Shown here: one piece after another, positions 12,071 through 24,715 of the stretch
Layout of the letters: each line of letters opens with the position of its first letter
Numbering within the stretch: position 1 is the first letter of the stretch
NCBI GenBank assembly: GCA_026874595.1
Contig: CM049313.1
Span: 52,257,659-52,321,658, forward strand
Direction: 5' to 3'
Length of the DNA stretch: 64,000 bases
Source of the DNA: Sipunculus nudus
Lineage: Eukaryota > Annelida > Sipuncula > Golfingiida > Sipunculidae
The notes under the pieces: generated by a model
What the model was told of the DNA's origin: nothing
What the model saw: the letters and a program-made list of their open reading frames with translations, nothing else
Database searches by the model: none
Translations under genes and position numbers: made by a program

Positions 12071-13583
12071 TCGTTTCAAAGAAAGTGATATAATTCATTT
12101 TTTTTCATACTGCGCATGACTTTTATCTGATAATTATATAAAAATTCATGACAGCATAATAATAATTCTTATTAATATTTATTATTTTTTAGAAAGTTAA
12201 AATTTGTCACTTAAAGGAAACGAGCAATCACGACTTTATGATATCCGTTTTACATCATTATGAACCAAGCATCGAATATAGATTAAGCGTGTAACACTGG
12301 TCAAGAATGAAAATAGGTCATTTAGTATTTGTGGCAGAGATTTATGAAATAGTGTTGATAATAAATATTTTCCTTTTAATGTTAACACCAAAAGATTTTC
12401 CCTTCTGAAAATATTACGCACAGCGTCGATGATATGCAATACCTGTGATCGTACAGAAATATAATGCATATATACAAGGTGATGTTTACGTTCCTTTTTA
12501 ATGAAAATATATCTATACATTTGCTGTTATAACCTATATAACACATTTCAAAACATACATATTAACTGGTTTTACCTTTATTTTAATAAATGCTCCTCTG
12601 TTAAAACATTCTCCTCGAAGAGTAATCATATATAAATATTATATCCATACTTCATACTACACTTTTTATAGCTATTAAATATTATGGCAGCTGCCATCCT
12701 CAACGTAAATTGAATCTAATGTAGACTTAGCAAAAGCTTTAGATGCCCTGAATTGTAGGGATACGGTTGCATGTGAAGGTTTCTATGTAAGTGCAAACTT
12801 ACAACGTTTTTCAAGGTCTTACTTCAGATTATAGAAAACATTTCACCTTGTGAAACGTATTTTTTTAATATCATGAATATTTTTCAACGCTTCTCATCCA
12901 GAAAACCACATATGCGTCTCATATAGTGAGTAAGATAATGTCCGGTGACTATGAACTTAAAATTAATGTTTATTGTTTTTTAATCGTATACAGTTGAGTT
13001 CTTAAGTTATATTGGAAGCGTACTTGGAAATGTAAATGAAAATATAGATTTTTCAGTAGGATATTGTCCCAATAAGATATGCACAACTATTTGCAATGTT
13101 TACATTTTTTTTGTTGTGCTGTGCTTGTGGCAATAAATCCATGTAATGGTTTGTTTACCTGGTCAGTGATGGTGTTTATATTTGCGAACCGGAATTGGAC
13201 GCTGATGCATTTAGGTTTCGATGACCTTTGACTGGTGACTGTTGTTGAAAGCATTATGGATAGGTTAATATGAGGCAGACATGACAGATGAATAATGTAT
13301 GGTTTCAAGTAAAGAAGCAGTTCCTGAAGAATGACACAGAAATATGCATACCTCGTTAGTAACAGAAGCCGTCCCAAGGGTAGTAAAGGGGGCTCTTTTC
13401 CCCTGTTCAGTCACCGAAATGTTTCTTATTTTAGGCCTCGAATCCCAGCCCCCATCCCATCGCTACCCCTCGTCGGGACCTTAGGACCTTGTAGTATTTT
13501 TTTGTCATTAATCCTCCTTTGTTGAACACTTCTTTTCCAAAAAGCTGGTCATGTGTATGGTAGTTTCGGGGTACTTTCCATCT
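12071..13583. other. spacer
   Basis: Short frames only. From 13.33 to 13.52 kb the sequence becomes CCC-rich and less AT-rich than its surroundings. It lies just 3' of the minus-strand exon candidate and could be its untranslated region. No AATAAA is close enough to be convincing. Confidence 0.45.
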
Positions 13584-13940
13584 TTAATCAAGCACTTGAC
13601 TTGATATCTTCACTGCTTCACGCGATATCTCCCTACCCATTCCTAGAAAAAAAGGGGCAAGTTTACAGGGGTCATTGAAAACTGCATAATCTAATTGGTA
13701 ACTCTGGCCTGATGGAATTTGCTCAAGAGGTGGGTAATGTCTGTGTTTTTGTTCTACTGGCCTATATGCTTTGTCAAGGTATCTTGGATCATGCTCATGG
13801 CCTTCATGGAAATCAGGAGGGTATCTTCTAGGCGTTGAATGGCTAGGAGAGCCAAGTTCCTGTTTCGGTCTAGCGCCCTGTACTCTCGTATTAACCTTGC
13901 TATGAGTATCCGGATCAAGCTTATTTAAAGTTCCCATTAC
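13584..13940 (-). CDS. possible 3'-terminal exon of an unrecognised protein
   Basis: An open minus-strand frame of 119 codons ending in TAA. Its 5' edge is a plausible splice acceptor: a T-rich run then GTAGTGCAG directly before GTAATGGG. If that acceptor is used the exon is exactly 357 bases, in phase 0. The peptide is rich in P, H, D, E, R and K (for example HSTPRRYPPDFHEGHEHDPR and HRHYPPLEQIPSGQSYQLDY), unlike the IY/KN-rich products of chance frames in this window, and local GC is higher. I see no signal peptide, membrane segment or known domain. It might be the C-terminus of a host gene whose other exons lie outside the window, or a fragment of an unknown element. No partner exon was found. 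What I see is an open frame and an acceptor-like site; that it is expressed is inference. Confidence 0.35.
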   Translation of the reverse strand, partial: VMGTLNKLDPDTHSKVNTRVQGARPKQELGSPSHSTPRRYPPDFHEGHEHDPRYLDKAYRPVEQKHRHYPPLEQIPSGQSYQLDYAVFNDPCKLAPFFLGMGREISREAVKISSQVLD

Positions 13941-15889
13941 CTGCACTACTAAAAAAATTCTGAGTTGTGATACATCGGACTATTTGTTTTCAGACATCTT
14001 AACACCAAGGTATGTATATTACAAAAACCGAATCCTAACTCTAGAGGAATAGTGGCTGCTCAAATAAATTCATTTGACCAAATGAGTTCATCTGACAAGA
14101 CATAAATAATTGGGGTATCAGGCGCGATGGCGCTATGGACAAATGATATGTTGACACCGCGTTTGGTCGGGTATAAACATGCTTCTACTTACATACAGCT
14201 GGCAAATTAAGCTTCAACATTTGACTTGTTTACCTTAGGAAAACAGTGTCCCTGCAAGTCACACTAAATCAAAGGTTAGCATTAGGTAAGCAATCATTTA
14301 GCTCACCTTCAATAGAACTGTTGTTTGCCATATGTCTGAAGCATTTACCTCTAAATTAAGCATTGAAGAAAATGAACAACTAAAGGGTCGTGGAAACTAA
14401 ATCGAATGATCTCAGACTCAATATACATTGCGAACAAAGAGTTAACTGCCTATAATCGCATAAGTCTTCTGTCCATACTTGTGTTGTGGAAAAAACAAGC
14501 AGATAATTTCAGCTGATTACAATCAATCATACCCTTGTCAAGTATGCAATTAATAGTGTGCTTAAACATGCAATGGGTAACAGGCAAGTCTATGCAAATA
14601 TTTACACATATTTACAAATTACATGCATGAATGCGAAGCAACATGCGAACAACACAAACAAATACAATAAGTTCACTATACAATTACTATGCATTGCAGT
14701 AATAGTCCGGTTGTTAAGAGACACTTTCGCAGCTCCACCTCAGATTTTCACGGCTGATCAGGCCGGGTCTATGCCCAGCATGAAGAGCCGATTCTTGCAC
14801 AAGATTATGTTGTTCTCTCAATCACATACAATGAAGAAACTCCAATACAACACAAGGCGGAAGAAAAACACTGACAACACAGTAAACAGGAAACATGTAA
14901 CAGTTGAAATAATCCTGTTTGGATTATTGTTCACGTGGCCACTTTTGTTTACTGGCAGGTCATCCTAGTAAATCAGAAAGTCCACTTCAAATTAATTGAA
15001 AGCTTTAGTAAGCTGCATTCCATTGATAATTGCAATAAGAAAATCTTATAAGATGCTTTGCTGTATTTATAGTTAGAAAAGCGTGGTTATAGCGAAAAGC
15101 AGATCAGTTTTGAATGCTCTTAAAAGTTCATGCAAAAACACCAACTATACATGCGTATGAGTGTGTTGAATCCACCCGTCCTCACTCGGGGCACCACTGT
15201 GTAACGCCGGCCTAATCAATATGCACAGTAATTGCCGGGCGGATGGGTCCTTGTTAGAAGAACATATAACGAAAGGCTGTATATGCTGTACTGTGCAGGT
15301 CTGACCTGCTAAGACAAAGGACTGCCGATAATACAAAAAATGAGATATATATAATATACACTAAATTATTTTCGTAATACAGTAGAGCCAGTGATATTCT
15401 CACAGTACGCAATTATAGGATAGCACGTGAATGCCTAGGAAAAACTCTATATTATAGTCATTCCAGACATATTATGACGTAAGACAATACATGTTCCGAA
15501 AAAAACATTGGAATGTTAAAGATAAACCCTACAAAATTATATTAAGGAATAATGTTTTTTTAACGCTGAGATTTCAATGCATATATAGATACACTTAAAC
15601 GTACCTGCAAAGACAAAGGACTGCAGGTAATACACAAATGCACACGTTCACTCCGGGCACGTGCATGCGCAGGGCCACAGTCAAAGTCCCTGATGTTGTT
15701 AGGCGGGGCAAATGCAGAGACCATGACCTGCGCAGACAATGAGAAACCTGACATTGTGAAAAACGCAGGGGGAAACTGTGAAAACACAGGGGTTCACAAT
15801 ATAGCAATTAAATAAGCAAATTATTCTTCGTATAGTTGTGATATCATTTGATAGCGTAACAAAAATAACATTTGGTAGCGTCCTAACTG
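13941..15889. other. spacer with one 136-codon frame of doubtful meaning
   Basis: A plus frame at 14,558-14,968 is the longest in the window and ends in a hydrophobic stretch (EIILFGLLFTWPLLF), but its composition is that of AT-rich chance frames and no domain is visible. A GC-richer stretch near 15.16-15.26 kb and another at 15.64-15.75 kb were not recognised. Confidence 0.45.
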
Positions 15890-17860
15890 CTGATTAATCA
15901 AAGAAAATGACTGCGAATATTCATTTATAAACGCTGGTCAAAAACCTAAGATCAATCTTAATTAAATTATAGTAATTAAGGTCTTTCATATTTAATTGAA
16001 CATCCTGGCAGCACTGCCAGAGATTTTGCATCTAGCGTTTGAGTTATTAATTTGTTTATGCACGCATTATTTTCTTTTTTTTCATTGATAAGGATGATGG
16101 CGGGTCAAACAATAATTTTTGTCTACTTGTATCATTTAAGCCACAATATTTCCACAAAATCTCGATTCATTCCATATACATTTGTTGGACAGTAGTGAGA
16201 GGAAAGATAGGTTCTAAATCAAACTTACTGAATCTAAAAGATACTTCATATTTGTACCCTAGCTTCTTATATGTGCAGTTACTGGTATTTATAATAAGTT
16301 TTCAGAGGTAAACAACATCTGCAGCTTAACAGGGTTATAAGAAAATTTACAATACCTCAAACTCATCAAAGGAAGTATAGCCGTTCCTTCGGTTTCCTTT
16401 AAATATCATTCTAATACATGCAGTGGTTATCATGTTTTCCTTATCTCATCTGCCTTATATAAACATTAATACCATGTACAAACAAATGGTGTAAAATGAT
16501 ATGTAGGCGGTCATTCTCCTAACTTTTAGTGTTAAGCATATTTTTAACATATCGTGCACAGGACTCAGACTAATACCTGCATTATATGACAACAGGGCAA
16601 GTGACAATGTTGACTGATATCTGCGGCTCTGGCTATCTGGAACCTGTCTTCTTAGTTTGAGCACTACATATCTTGAATACTAACCTTGCATTGTGGCGCT
16701 AAACAGTGCGAGTGTAAAGCCGAGGTGGTCCACCAGTTTCTTATGCCATCCTTTAGAATCATTTTAATTTTATCTGAGCCGCACTTAGATATGATCACCG
16801 AAATCAATGGGAAAGAGTTCATTAAACAAATCAAATCATATAAAACAATATGAAACAACACTTGGACATGGCCGTACCACACAGTAGTGTAGTTCAGAAA
16901 AATGGATGCAGTTTTATCATTAGTTCCTGTCCGCTTTAAAGCCATACTCTTTGTTAACGCGTGACACCTATCAAGCCCGATACACCAAACAAGTGTACAG
17001 GCGTATTCTCAAATATTTATTTCTCTACATTTTTGAGATGGCTTCAATGATCACTTGCGTATGGTTATGTAATAATAGTTATCTTGTAACATCTTCCAAC
17101 CCCTGTAGCGGCACGTTATCCCGGGAATAACACTATCAAATATTCAACACAGATGAAGTACAAGAGCCAAACAGACAAACCATTTCAATCCGTATGGTTT
17201 GTTCCAGTCTTGTTATATAGATACATCACATAATTAATGTTGCATGTTGATCACCATTACCTCTTTAAAACGTTTGAAAGTAGATTTATCAGTTGCCCCC
17301 TCTCTGCAAAATATCGGGCTGCAATAAGCTTGACTTTGCTTGGACAGTAAAAATTTATTAATTACATGACCATTTACAGCCCCTTTCGATCAAACAAGTT
17401 TGAGGAGGAAAGAATTATTTCTCTGAGAAGAACCGTTAGGTAGATAATCCTTATAATGTTTACGTTCTGGATTTAAAACGAAACTGTGGTTAGGTGTATA
17501 CGATTACAGAATACTTTGTCCGCTTTTGTTAAACACCCTCTGCTTATATGACTTAGTGTCCGATCCAACTTAACGCCTTGATTCATGGAATATTTGCCGG
17601 TACATTTTTGTTTTCCAAGCTTAAAACATTGTCACCAATGGAACAATCGCTCCAGGCAAACCCAGGGCTGTTGGACATATTGAATACAGATATGGTCATA
17701 GAAAACATAAGGAATTAACTATCTTGACCAGACGTTTGAAGAGCTTCTTTCAAAGATAACAGCCCTTTGCGACATCCGGACTGAATATTTCAAGTCAACT
17801 GAAGCTCCTCAAAGCCATTGATATTGGTTATAAGATCTAAATATGGGTCCTTCCTGTCCA

Positions 17861-18419
17861 TATCCCTTGACAAGAAGTTCAATTCACATGTTGATCACAC
17901 TAGCGAACACATGTGACCCAATACTTTATATATAGGTTTTTCTTATGCAGTTTCAGAATACAGAGTCTCGTGGAAACACTTAAGCTTATTTACTTGCCTA
18001 ATACCTTGCGGTTGGCTCTCTTGGTGTTTTAAACGAGCAGACAAATATCCCTTGACACAGAAGTTCAATTCACATGGTGATCACAGTAGAGAACACATGG
18101 GACCCAATACTTTATATATAGGTTTTTCTTATGCAGTTTCAGAATACAGAGTCTCGTTGAAACACTAAAGCTTATTAACTTGCCTAATACCTTGCGGTTG
18201 GCTCTCTTGGTGTTTTAAACGAGCAGACAAATATCCCTTGACACAGAAGTTCAATTCACATGATGATCACACTAGAGAACACGTTTGACCCAGTACTTGA
18301 TATAAATAGGTTTTTCTTATGCAGTTTCAGAATAAAGAGTCTCGTGGAAACACTAAAGCTTATTTACTTACCTAATACCTTGCGGTTGGCTGTCTTGGTG
18401 TTTTGAACGAACAGACAAA
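17861..18419. repeat. three tandem 185-base units inside block A
   Basis: Each unit starts TATCCCTTGACA(CA)AGAAG and ends CTTGGTGTTTTAAACGAGC plus AGACAAA; starts are at about 17,861, 18,046 and 18,232. The copies differ at only a few positions. The corresponding place in copy 4 (about 35.36-35.54 kb) holds a single, more diverged unit, so this expansion happened after the segmental duplication. Confidence 0.95.
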
Positions 18420-18824
18420 TGCACTCTGAGCTGAATACTCTAAAGATATTAGTTAAACTTTCGTCCTGGCGCCACCCGCACAAATGAAAAATGAACTTAT
18501 GCATTTGATATATAGTACAAAATATTTTTTCTAAATGAATATCAAATTTAATTGATGGTGGGGTAGAAGTTTGTATTAATCAGACTCCTCTTCTCAAGCA
18601 AAGACTGCGCTTCTTAGAAAGAGCGATAATGCTAGGACTGCGTGATTGGTGGTTTGCTATATTAATTTTAAGATAAACTACTGCATTTTCTTAAACAAAG
18701 TATACAATCCTTCTTTACGTTTTTCAACATCGATGCCTCTTCTACAAAAAAAAGTTTTCGCAATTGTACTTTATCATTCCATAAACAAATAATTAAGCAG
18801 GGTCAAAAAACACTTTATCGAAGC

Positions 18825-19190
18825 TTATGCTTTCTGGAGGAAACACCGACACTCGATGTATACTTTACAGTCCGCACTAGGCCGGCCGACACACAACCTT
18901 TTGAGGAGGAAACGCTGCCACCTCAATTATACTTAACACACCCTAATCTTTTCAAGAATAAACACAGCAGTTCCGTGTATCCTCAACAGGCCCTTACTAA
19001 GCACGGTTGGCACAGACACTAATGTTTTCAGGAGGAAACACACAAAAATCATGTATACTTAACAACCGTCATCATGCCTAGCTGGCACAGACACTAATGT
19101 TTTCAGTAGGAAACACCCCGAATTCATGCATACCTAACAGGCCCTCACTATGCAGGCCGACACAGACACTTATTCAGGAGGAATCATTAT
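18825..19190. repeat. about five degenerate tandem units of roughly 60-75 bases
   Basis: Units share CAGGAGGAAACAC near their start, TGTATACTTAACA in the middle and GGCACAGACACTAATGTTTT at the end. It sits exactly between blocks B and C of copy 2 and I do not find it in copies 3 or 4. Confidence 0.9.
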
Positions 19191-19635
19191 ATATTATAAA
19201 AAATAAATAGTGTTATCCTGTACGTGTCACTGGACACCTGTTTTGATTATACCTTACCTCATAATGGAGTATTAATCCATTGAGCAGTGAATCGAACGCT
19301 GTAAACGCTGTCCCTCGTGGGTCTGAAACATATGTTGGTGCTATAAAGTAAGGTATACAGAAGGTAATATGTAAGTTAGCGAAAACCAAGTTCTGGAGGC
19401 TTATACATACACATAGTCACGGACGGATTAAAATTGCGAGTTTAATGGAAGTTTTTGTTACGGTCCTTGTTTCTAGTTGTTCATAAATATCTTAATAATT
19501 GTTGGAAGTGTGGTTGGCCTAAGGTAGCGGAAAAAACTTAATTAATACACAAAATACCCCGCCCCGATATGATCGTGCAATAATTGAAGGCGTGTAACGA
19601 TATTAAGAAACAGGGAGTGTAACATAATCATGATA

Positions 19636-19642
<7 letters not shown>

Positions 19643-19683
<41 letters not shown>
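19643..19683. repeat. (TA)n microsatellite in block C
   Basis: Pure TA run. The partner block C in copy 3 has a (TA)n at the equivalent place (28.85 kb), both followed by a TTTCTTTTCTTAAAGGTG or TTCCTTTTCTTAAAGGTG stretch and TTTACCGGGC. Confidence 0.95.
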
Positions 19684-19687
<4 letters not shown>

Positions 19688-20152
19688 CTTTCTTTTCTTA
19701 AAGGTGCATTTACCGGGCGCACGGTATGCGAAAAAAGACTTTTATATCAAAATATCTAAATTTTATTCCTGTCATGTTTTAAAGCAACCACTTAGTGTCA
19801 AAGGAAAGGATCACTTTAATGAATCGTTAATAGTAAATTGGAATTGCAAAACATAACTAGATGTGTTTGGTCTTACGGCTAAATGGATAAATAGACCATT
19901 ATCTTTATTTCTGTGTATATATGATTTCCCATTTTCTTTAATCTGTAGCCGGTCTCTCAAGTTACCAGCCTGGTTAATAGGTGACACTCAGAATTATAAA
20001 GAATAATTTGAATTAAAATATATATATTATAGTGATTAGGATTACTTAAAAAAGTTATTGATTCGTTCCTAGCGTGTTGCACTAAGCTTCCACTACGTTC
20101 CACCAAAGTCAGTTAAATACTTATTTGTGTAGTTGCTATAGTATTCACTAAT

Positions 20153-20590
20153 GATAGTGACGTATAAAGTGCTAAATCCTATTTTCATTCACGTTAATCC
20201 TAATGGTCTCCTAGATTTCAGGACTCTCTCCGGGAATCATCCGAAACTATTTTGTGTGGAAGGCAATTTACTCTTAAGCCCTGATAAATGATGTTTGTCA
20301 TGCAAGGTCGACTGTAAGGTGCTCTAGTCCAGACGCTGATCCAATAAATCAAACGATGCCCCGAAGACAGGGATGCGGGAATTTCCCCATTGTGATTTCG
20401 TACAAAATCTATCAATTTAGACTTCGTTAAAAAGATTGCTGATACCTACTTTGTCACGGAAATGGCTTCTTCAGTCTTTAATTGCGGTTTTCCTTGTTTA
20501 TTTCGAGACCACTGTCTGTTTTAAATATAATTATGGTAATTTATTTCATTCCATCCAACATCTCAAACAGGAATTAAAATAATAAATATG
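20153..20590. repeat. block C core, copy in unit 2
   Basis: The best conserved part of the array, present three times. Shared landmarks are CTGATAAATG(A/G)TG, TTGTCA(T/C)GCAAG, CCAGACGC(C)TG(A/G)TCCAATA and CGAAGACAGGGATGCGG. Higher GC than the flanks. The minus-strand 65-codon frame here is not open in the other two copies. Confidence 0.85.
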
Positions 20591-21417
20591 CTTGAAATTT
20601 AAAATGTTTACGGGATATTTAAGTTTTAGTTTAACGTTCTATCAGACTGTTATATAAACTGATTAATTCTACATGAATTGTACAAATATTTGGTATAACT
20701 AATCGTGGCACTCTCCATGGGTCCGAAGAGGGTGTAATCTGCAGGAGAAGAGGCAACCGGGGAACCCGTTGAAAACCATCGGCCTTGGACAAGCGACTAC
20801 AGCCCACTTACATAACAGAAATAGACTCTGACAATTATGGCCAAACTTCTCTCAACCTGCTATATCAACTTTCCTCATCAGCGTTTGGTGAACACCAAAA
20901 CGTAACTATATAACTTCATAGCCAAGGCAAACGAGGTTAATAAGAACAATCCGGCGTTTCAGTGACTAAATGAGTCTGGGCGGTGGCGGTCCTAGAGCAC
21001 TCAAGGTCAAGGGTAAATATTCAAGATGGTGGATGATACTGGCGCCACGTGTAATAATTTTAAAGTATCAAGATTCAACAAACAATCAGGGTGACTGATA
21101 TAATCATTTGGTCCAAATTTATCACTGAAAGATCTTTTTGAACGAACATACCCAGAAAGTTAATACATACTGTTTCGTTAGGTTGATTGTATGTTTCCCT
21201 CTTATCTACAACCAAGACCGAGGATTGGTTTAATGCTTTATGTTCCTTTTAGATTCTGCACATTCTGCCCACAGTAGGTTTACTTGAGGTTATTGGTTGT
21301 GCTTGCAAGCCCAAAGTAGATCCCTTAACAGGTTGAAAATCAATTCAGCTGGCAAATGAGAGTTCAGATTGAGAAGAAACAATGAAATTACTCCTTCAAG
21401 TGTGTTGATACACAGTG

Positions 21418-21474
21418 GATCTGTCTATCTATCTAAATGTCCGTGTATCTATCTATCTATCTATCTATCTTCCT

Positions 21475-21526
<52 letters not shown>
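21418..21526. repeat. (CTAT)n followed by (TA)n in block E
   Basis: Compound microsatellite; the same compound tract occurs at the equivalent position of copy 4 at 38.57-38.71 kb, where it has become longer. Confidence 0.95.
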
Positions 21527-21528
<2 letters not shown>

Positions 21529-23370
21529 CTTTAATAACTCCAAAGGACCACAAAGAAAACTTTGAAACTAACACTAAATGCCGCTTGGTAAACCCCTACA
21601 AAATCTGAAATGGGACGCATCAGCAAAGTAATCCTTTACAGAATCAACAAAAATATCCGTGAAAAAAAGCTAAACTAATAAAAGAGCACCAAAGAGGCTC
21701 TTAAATGGTTTGCCGGACTCAGCGGTGAGAAACACTTAACATTTGTCATTTTTGATATTATCGATTTCCACCCCCCTATAAATAAGAGCATCCTAACCAA
21801 ATCCTTACAATGGGCAAAACAATTCACCACCATGTTCAATATAATCTAAACACGTTCTCGGTTGCTGTAATAGGTCATTAATTTGTACTTAATTGTAGCA
21901 TATGGCATGCTTTAACCTTACCAGATATACTGCTAGGCAGTATATTGATGTTTGAATACTGGCAGTATTGTTTAACGGATGCCGATTGTGATTTACCAAA
22001 AAGTTTGTTATATTGAATATATGAATATAAATACTGATGAATCACTTTTCCCGTTGTTTTATCTATATGCAAAGTTTCAGAGATCGGGCGACAAATACAA
22101 GACTCTTCCGTAGGGTCTATCCATTTACAAATCGGAGTGACTCTTGCCTGTGATGTGTTCGCTACGACAATTGGATTATTTTAATGGAAAATAGAAACCG
22201 CCACGAGAAAAACTTTCTCCTCAAAATAATAACTTGGTCTTTAACCCCGTGTTACATAGATCAGAATAATATGGATTCAGTAATTAATTAAGGTTAGACC
22301 GATTAACTTTACCATCATTTGCAAAAGCAACAAGTGCAAATAAAAGTTACAGGTGACACAGTATGCTAAAAACAAAATTGTAAGGCGATATAAGTATATA
22401 TGTACTACTCTGTGTTTATATTACGTGTCCCCGGATAACGATCACCAACGATACGCTAATGGAAATATAATGAATAATGAAACACGAAATTTGCTGTTTC
22501 TTGATGATAAACTGTTGTTTAACCCCTAGACAATGACAGAGTCATCAATGTTTAATGGTTATTCTAAAAGAACAATTGAATACAAAAAGTTTGTTTCTGT
22601 TTCAGCAAGTCACATCTTTGCCGTCATTTCTTCAGTGAAGCCAAAAGGCAAAACTATGTCCGACCACAATTATCGTTCGAACCTTTTAGTAGAGAGGTTA
22701 AACAAGTTAATTAACCATTTAACCTAATGCCTTCCTTGTCGACATTTTAGGGTGTTGTTGCTGGTAGGTAGAGAATATGGGCAATTAAACTGTCATGTGT
22801 TATTTCTGTGGGATACTTTAAAAAAGTGATTTCCTAGTGTAAAACGCTATCTTTTAATATTTTTAAAGCTAATTTTATGTTGGATGAACAGTTGAAGCTT
22901 ACCACGCATTCGGACACACTCGATATATAATGGATTATATTGTTAATATGTATTGATCGGTGTAAAACTATTCATCACCGATTTGAAAGCATATTTTCAT
23001 AATGTTTGACGTAAAGCATGTTGATGTAAACATATTTTTAAGGTGGCGACATACATCGGACAGGCCGGGGATATTTGCCAAAGATTGATCAACGAGATAC
23101 ATCCCACTCCAAAGAAAGATCAGAAAGGTGATGGTTCAGTTAAGATACATTAGGCTGAGAGAGAGTTTCAAATGACCGGATAAGTAATGAAAATATAAAC
23201 AGGTGATATATATGCACTATATATATATACTTGAAAATTCAAGAAACAAGAAACAAACATATTTTTAGGATATTATAAATGTACGTGTATATTATAATAA
23301 TGATAGCATTCTCGATTTTGTCTATGGAAATAAGAATCCTGCTTTCTTCAAAAACAAAACCAATCTTTCA

Positions 23371-24715
23371 ATGTTTATTGAGAAAATTACATTACATGTT
23401 GATTACATGTGGTAGCTGTGCGTACACGTCTTAGAGGAAAACATCTGGTCCAATCGCTAGAAATAAGCAGACCACTTAGACGGTTAATCCTAGAGACTAA
23501 AACATCCGTCTTGTTGTGAAGTATAATTTGGATTTTTCGGCATCATGATGCAATCATTTTAAACATCAACATGAATTTCTGGATAATGGAGATTGACAAA
23601 AAAGCTCAAGCTGCAGTTAATAACAGGTATAAGGGTAGTTATAAAGGTGTCGTTTGGATTAAACGACGTTTTACCAAGTCTAACATCAAACAAGGGAGAA
23701 TTTTTTTACTAGGACAAAAGTTATAATTAGGTTTACGTGCAGTAATTTAAAAAAAAAAGATGCTTTTAATCCAGAAATCTATGTAAGAATCCATTTATTA
23801 AACATAATAATATGCGCTTCGATGATTATAAATTGGCTGTAATTTCTAAATTTTCATAACCGTACAAAGAGGACTTCACATATAACTTTTGAGAAGTAAA
23901 GTTTGCAAAGCTTTTTTATCAGAAGAAATGTGATATTCACTCGATGATTTTTTTTCACAAATAAACTTTAACAAAAGGTACCGAAATTCTTTGAACAGAC
24001 GTCGGGCCTTTAATAGTCGCTTGCATTATTAAATCTCCTGGGCAAATCAATGTCTCAGAAAAATAACCGCCCGCCTTAAATAGACAACGGTCTTGTTCAA
24101 AGGTCGGGTGTCAGAATAGGGTCCATGTTTTCCGCCAGATGTCTTTTCTCGCAGCTATAATAGTTGCATTTACCGGTCAAATTGACAGGACATTGGTGTA
24201 TGAATTTCCATTCGTGATTGCGTTGATGATATGTTTAATTCTTCTATTAATGTTTCTTTTTTCTTACGTGCATGCCTGTGTCATTAGGGACATCGACTGT
24301 TCCCGATTCGCCATTACCATTGAAGCCGATCACCGATCCTAATAAATGCTACATAAATACGTCAGTGAGAAGGGTAACACTATCACTGCTGTCAAGATAG
24401 GTAAAAACAATACCGCTCGACACAAGCGGTAAAACGTGGTACTAAGAGAGTCAACGTACCTCACGGTTGGATGAACAGAACTGTTTAATTACATTTAACA
24501 CATATTTCTTGTGGTGAATAAAGACACCAAATGCTGGTATCAAGCAGAACTTTAGCTGCTTTCAGTCAAATTTCGTTCTTTGTCTTAATTTTAAGCGTTT
24601 TTGGAACTACGCTACTGAGCTAATCTTAATTAACAGTTAAAATCAGTATTTCCTCCTATCGACATATTTACATTTAATGAAATATTCTCGGCAATAAATG
24701 TTACATATCAGTATA
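23371..24715. other. spacer between duplication copy 2 and a local repeat
   Basis: No homology to the other copies noticed. A 67-codon plus frame at 24,139-24,342 contains a hydrophobic stretch (FVIALMICLILLLMFLFSYV) that could look like a membrane segment, but it has no support beyond that. Confidence 0.4.

Larger units (their letters stand above)
15890..23370. repeat. segmental duplication copy 2 (blocks A, B, C, E)
   Basis: Block A (15.89-18.48 kb) aligns with 33.47-35.65 kb; the shared start is GATTAATCAAAGAAAATGAC. Block B (18.49-18.83 kb) aligns with 35.67-36.14 kb and with 27.09-27.24 kb (CATTCCATAAAC then TTAAGCAG). Block C (19.26-20.6 kb) aligns with 28.45-30.07 kb. Block E (20.81-23.37 kb) aligns with 37.98-41.06 kb, including CTGGCGCCACGTGTAAT, a (CTAT)n(TA)n tract at the same place, and GATGTAAACATATTTTTAA. 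Block D is absent. Identity varies from strong short anchors to barely alignable stretches. None of the open frames in this copy survives in its partners. Confidence 0.85.

Noticed and set aside
14558-14968. 136-codon plus frame, longest in the window, with a hydrophobic C-terminus
   Set aside because: Composition is that of AT-rich chance frames (N, K, T, I rich), no domain, no convincing start context or partner exon.
22533-22727. 64-codon plus frame in block E
   Set aside because: The copy 4 partner (39.96-40.17 kb) is alignable but has frame-breaking indels.
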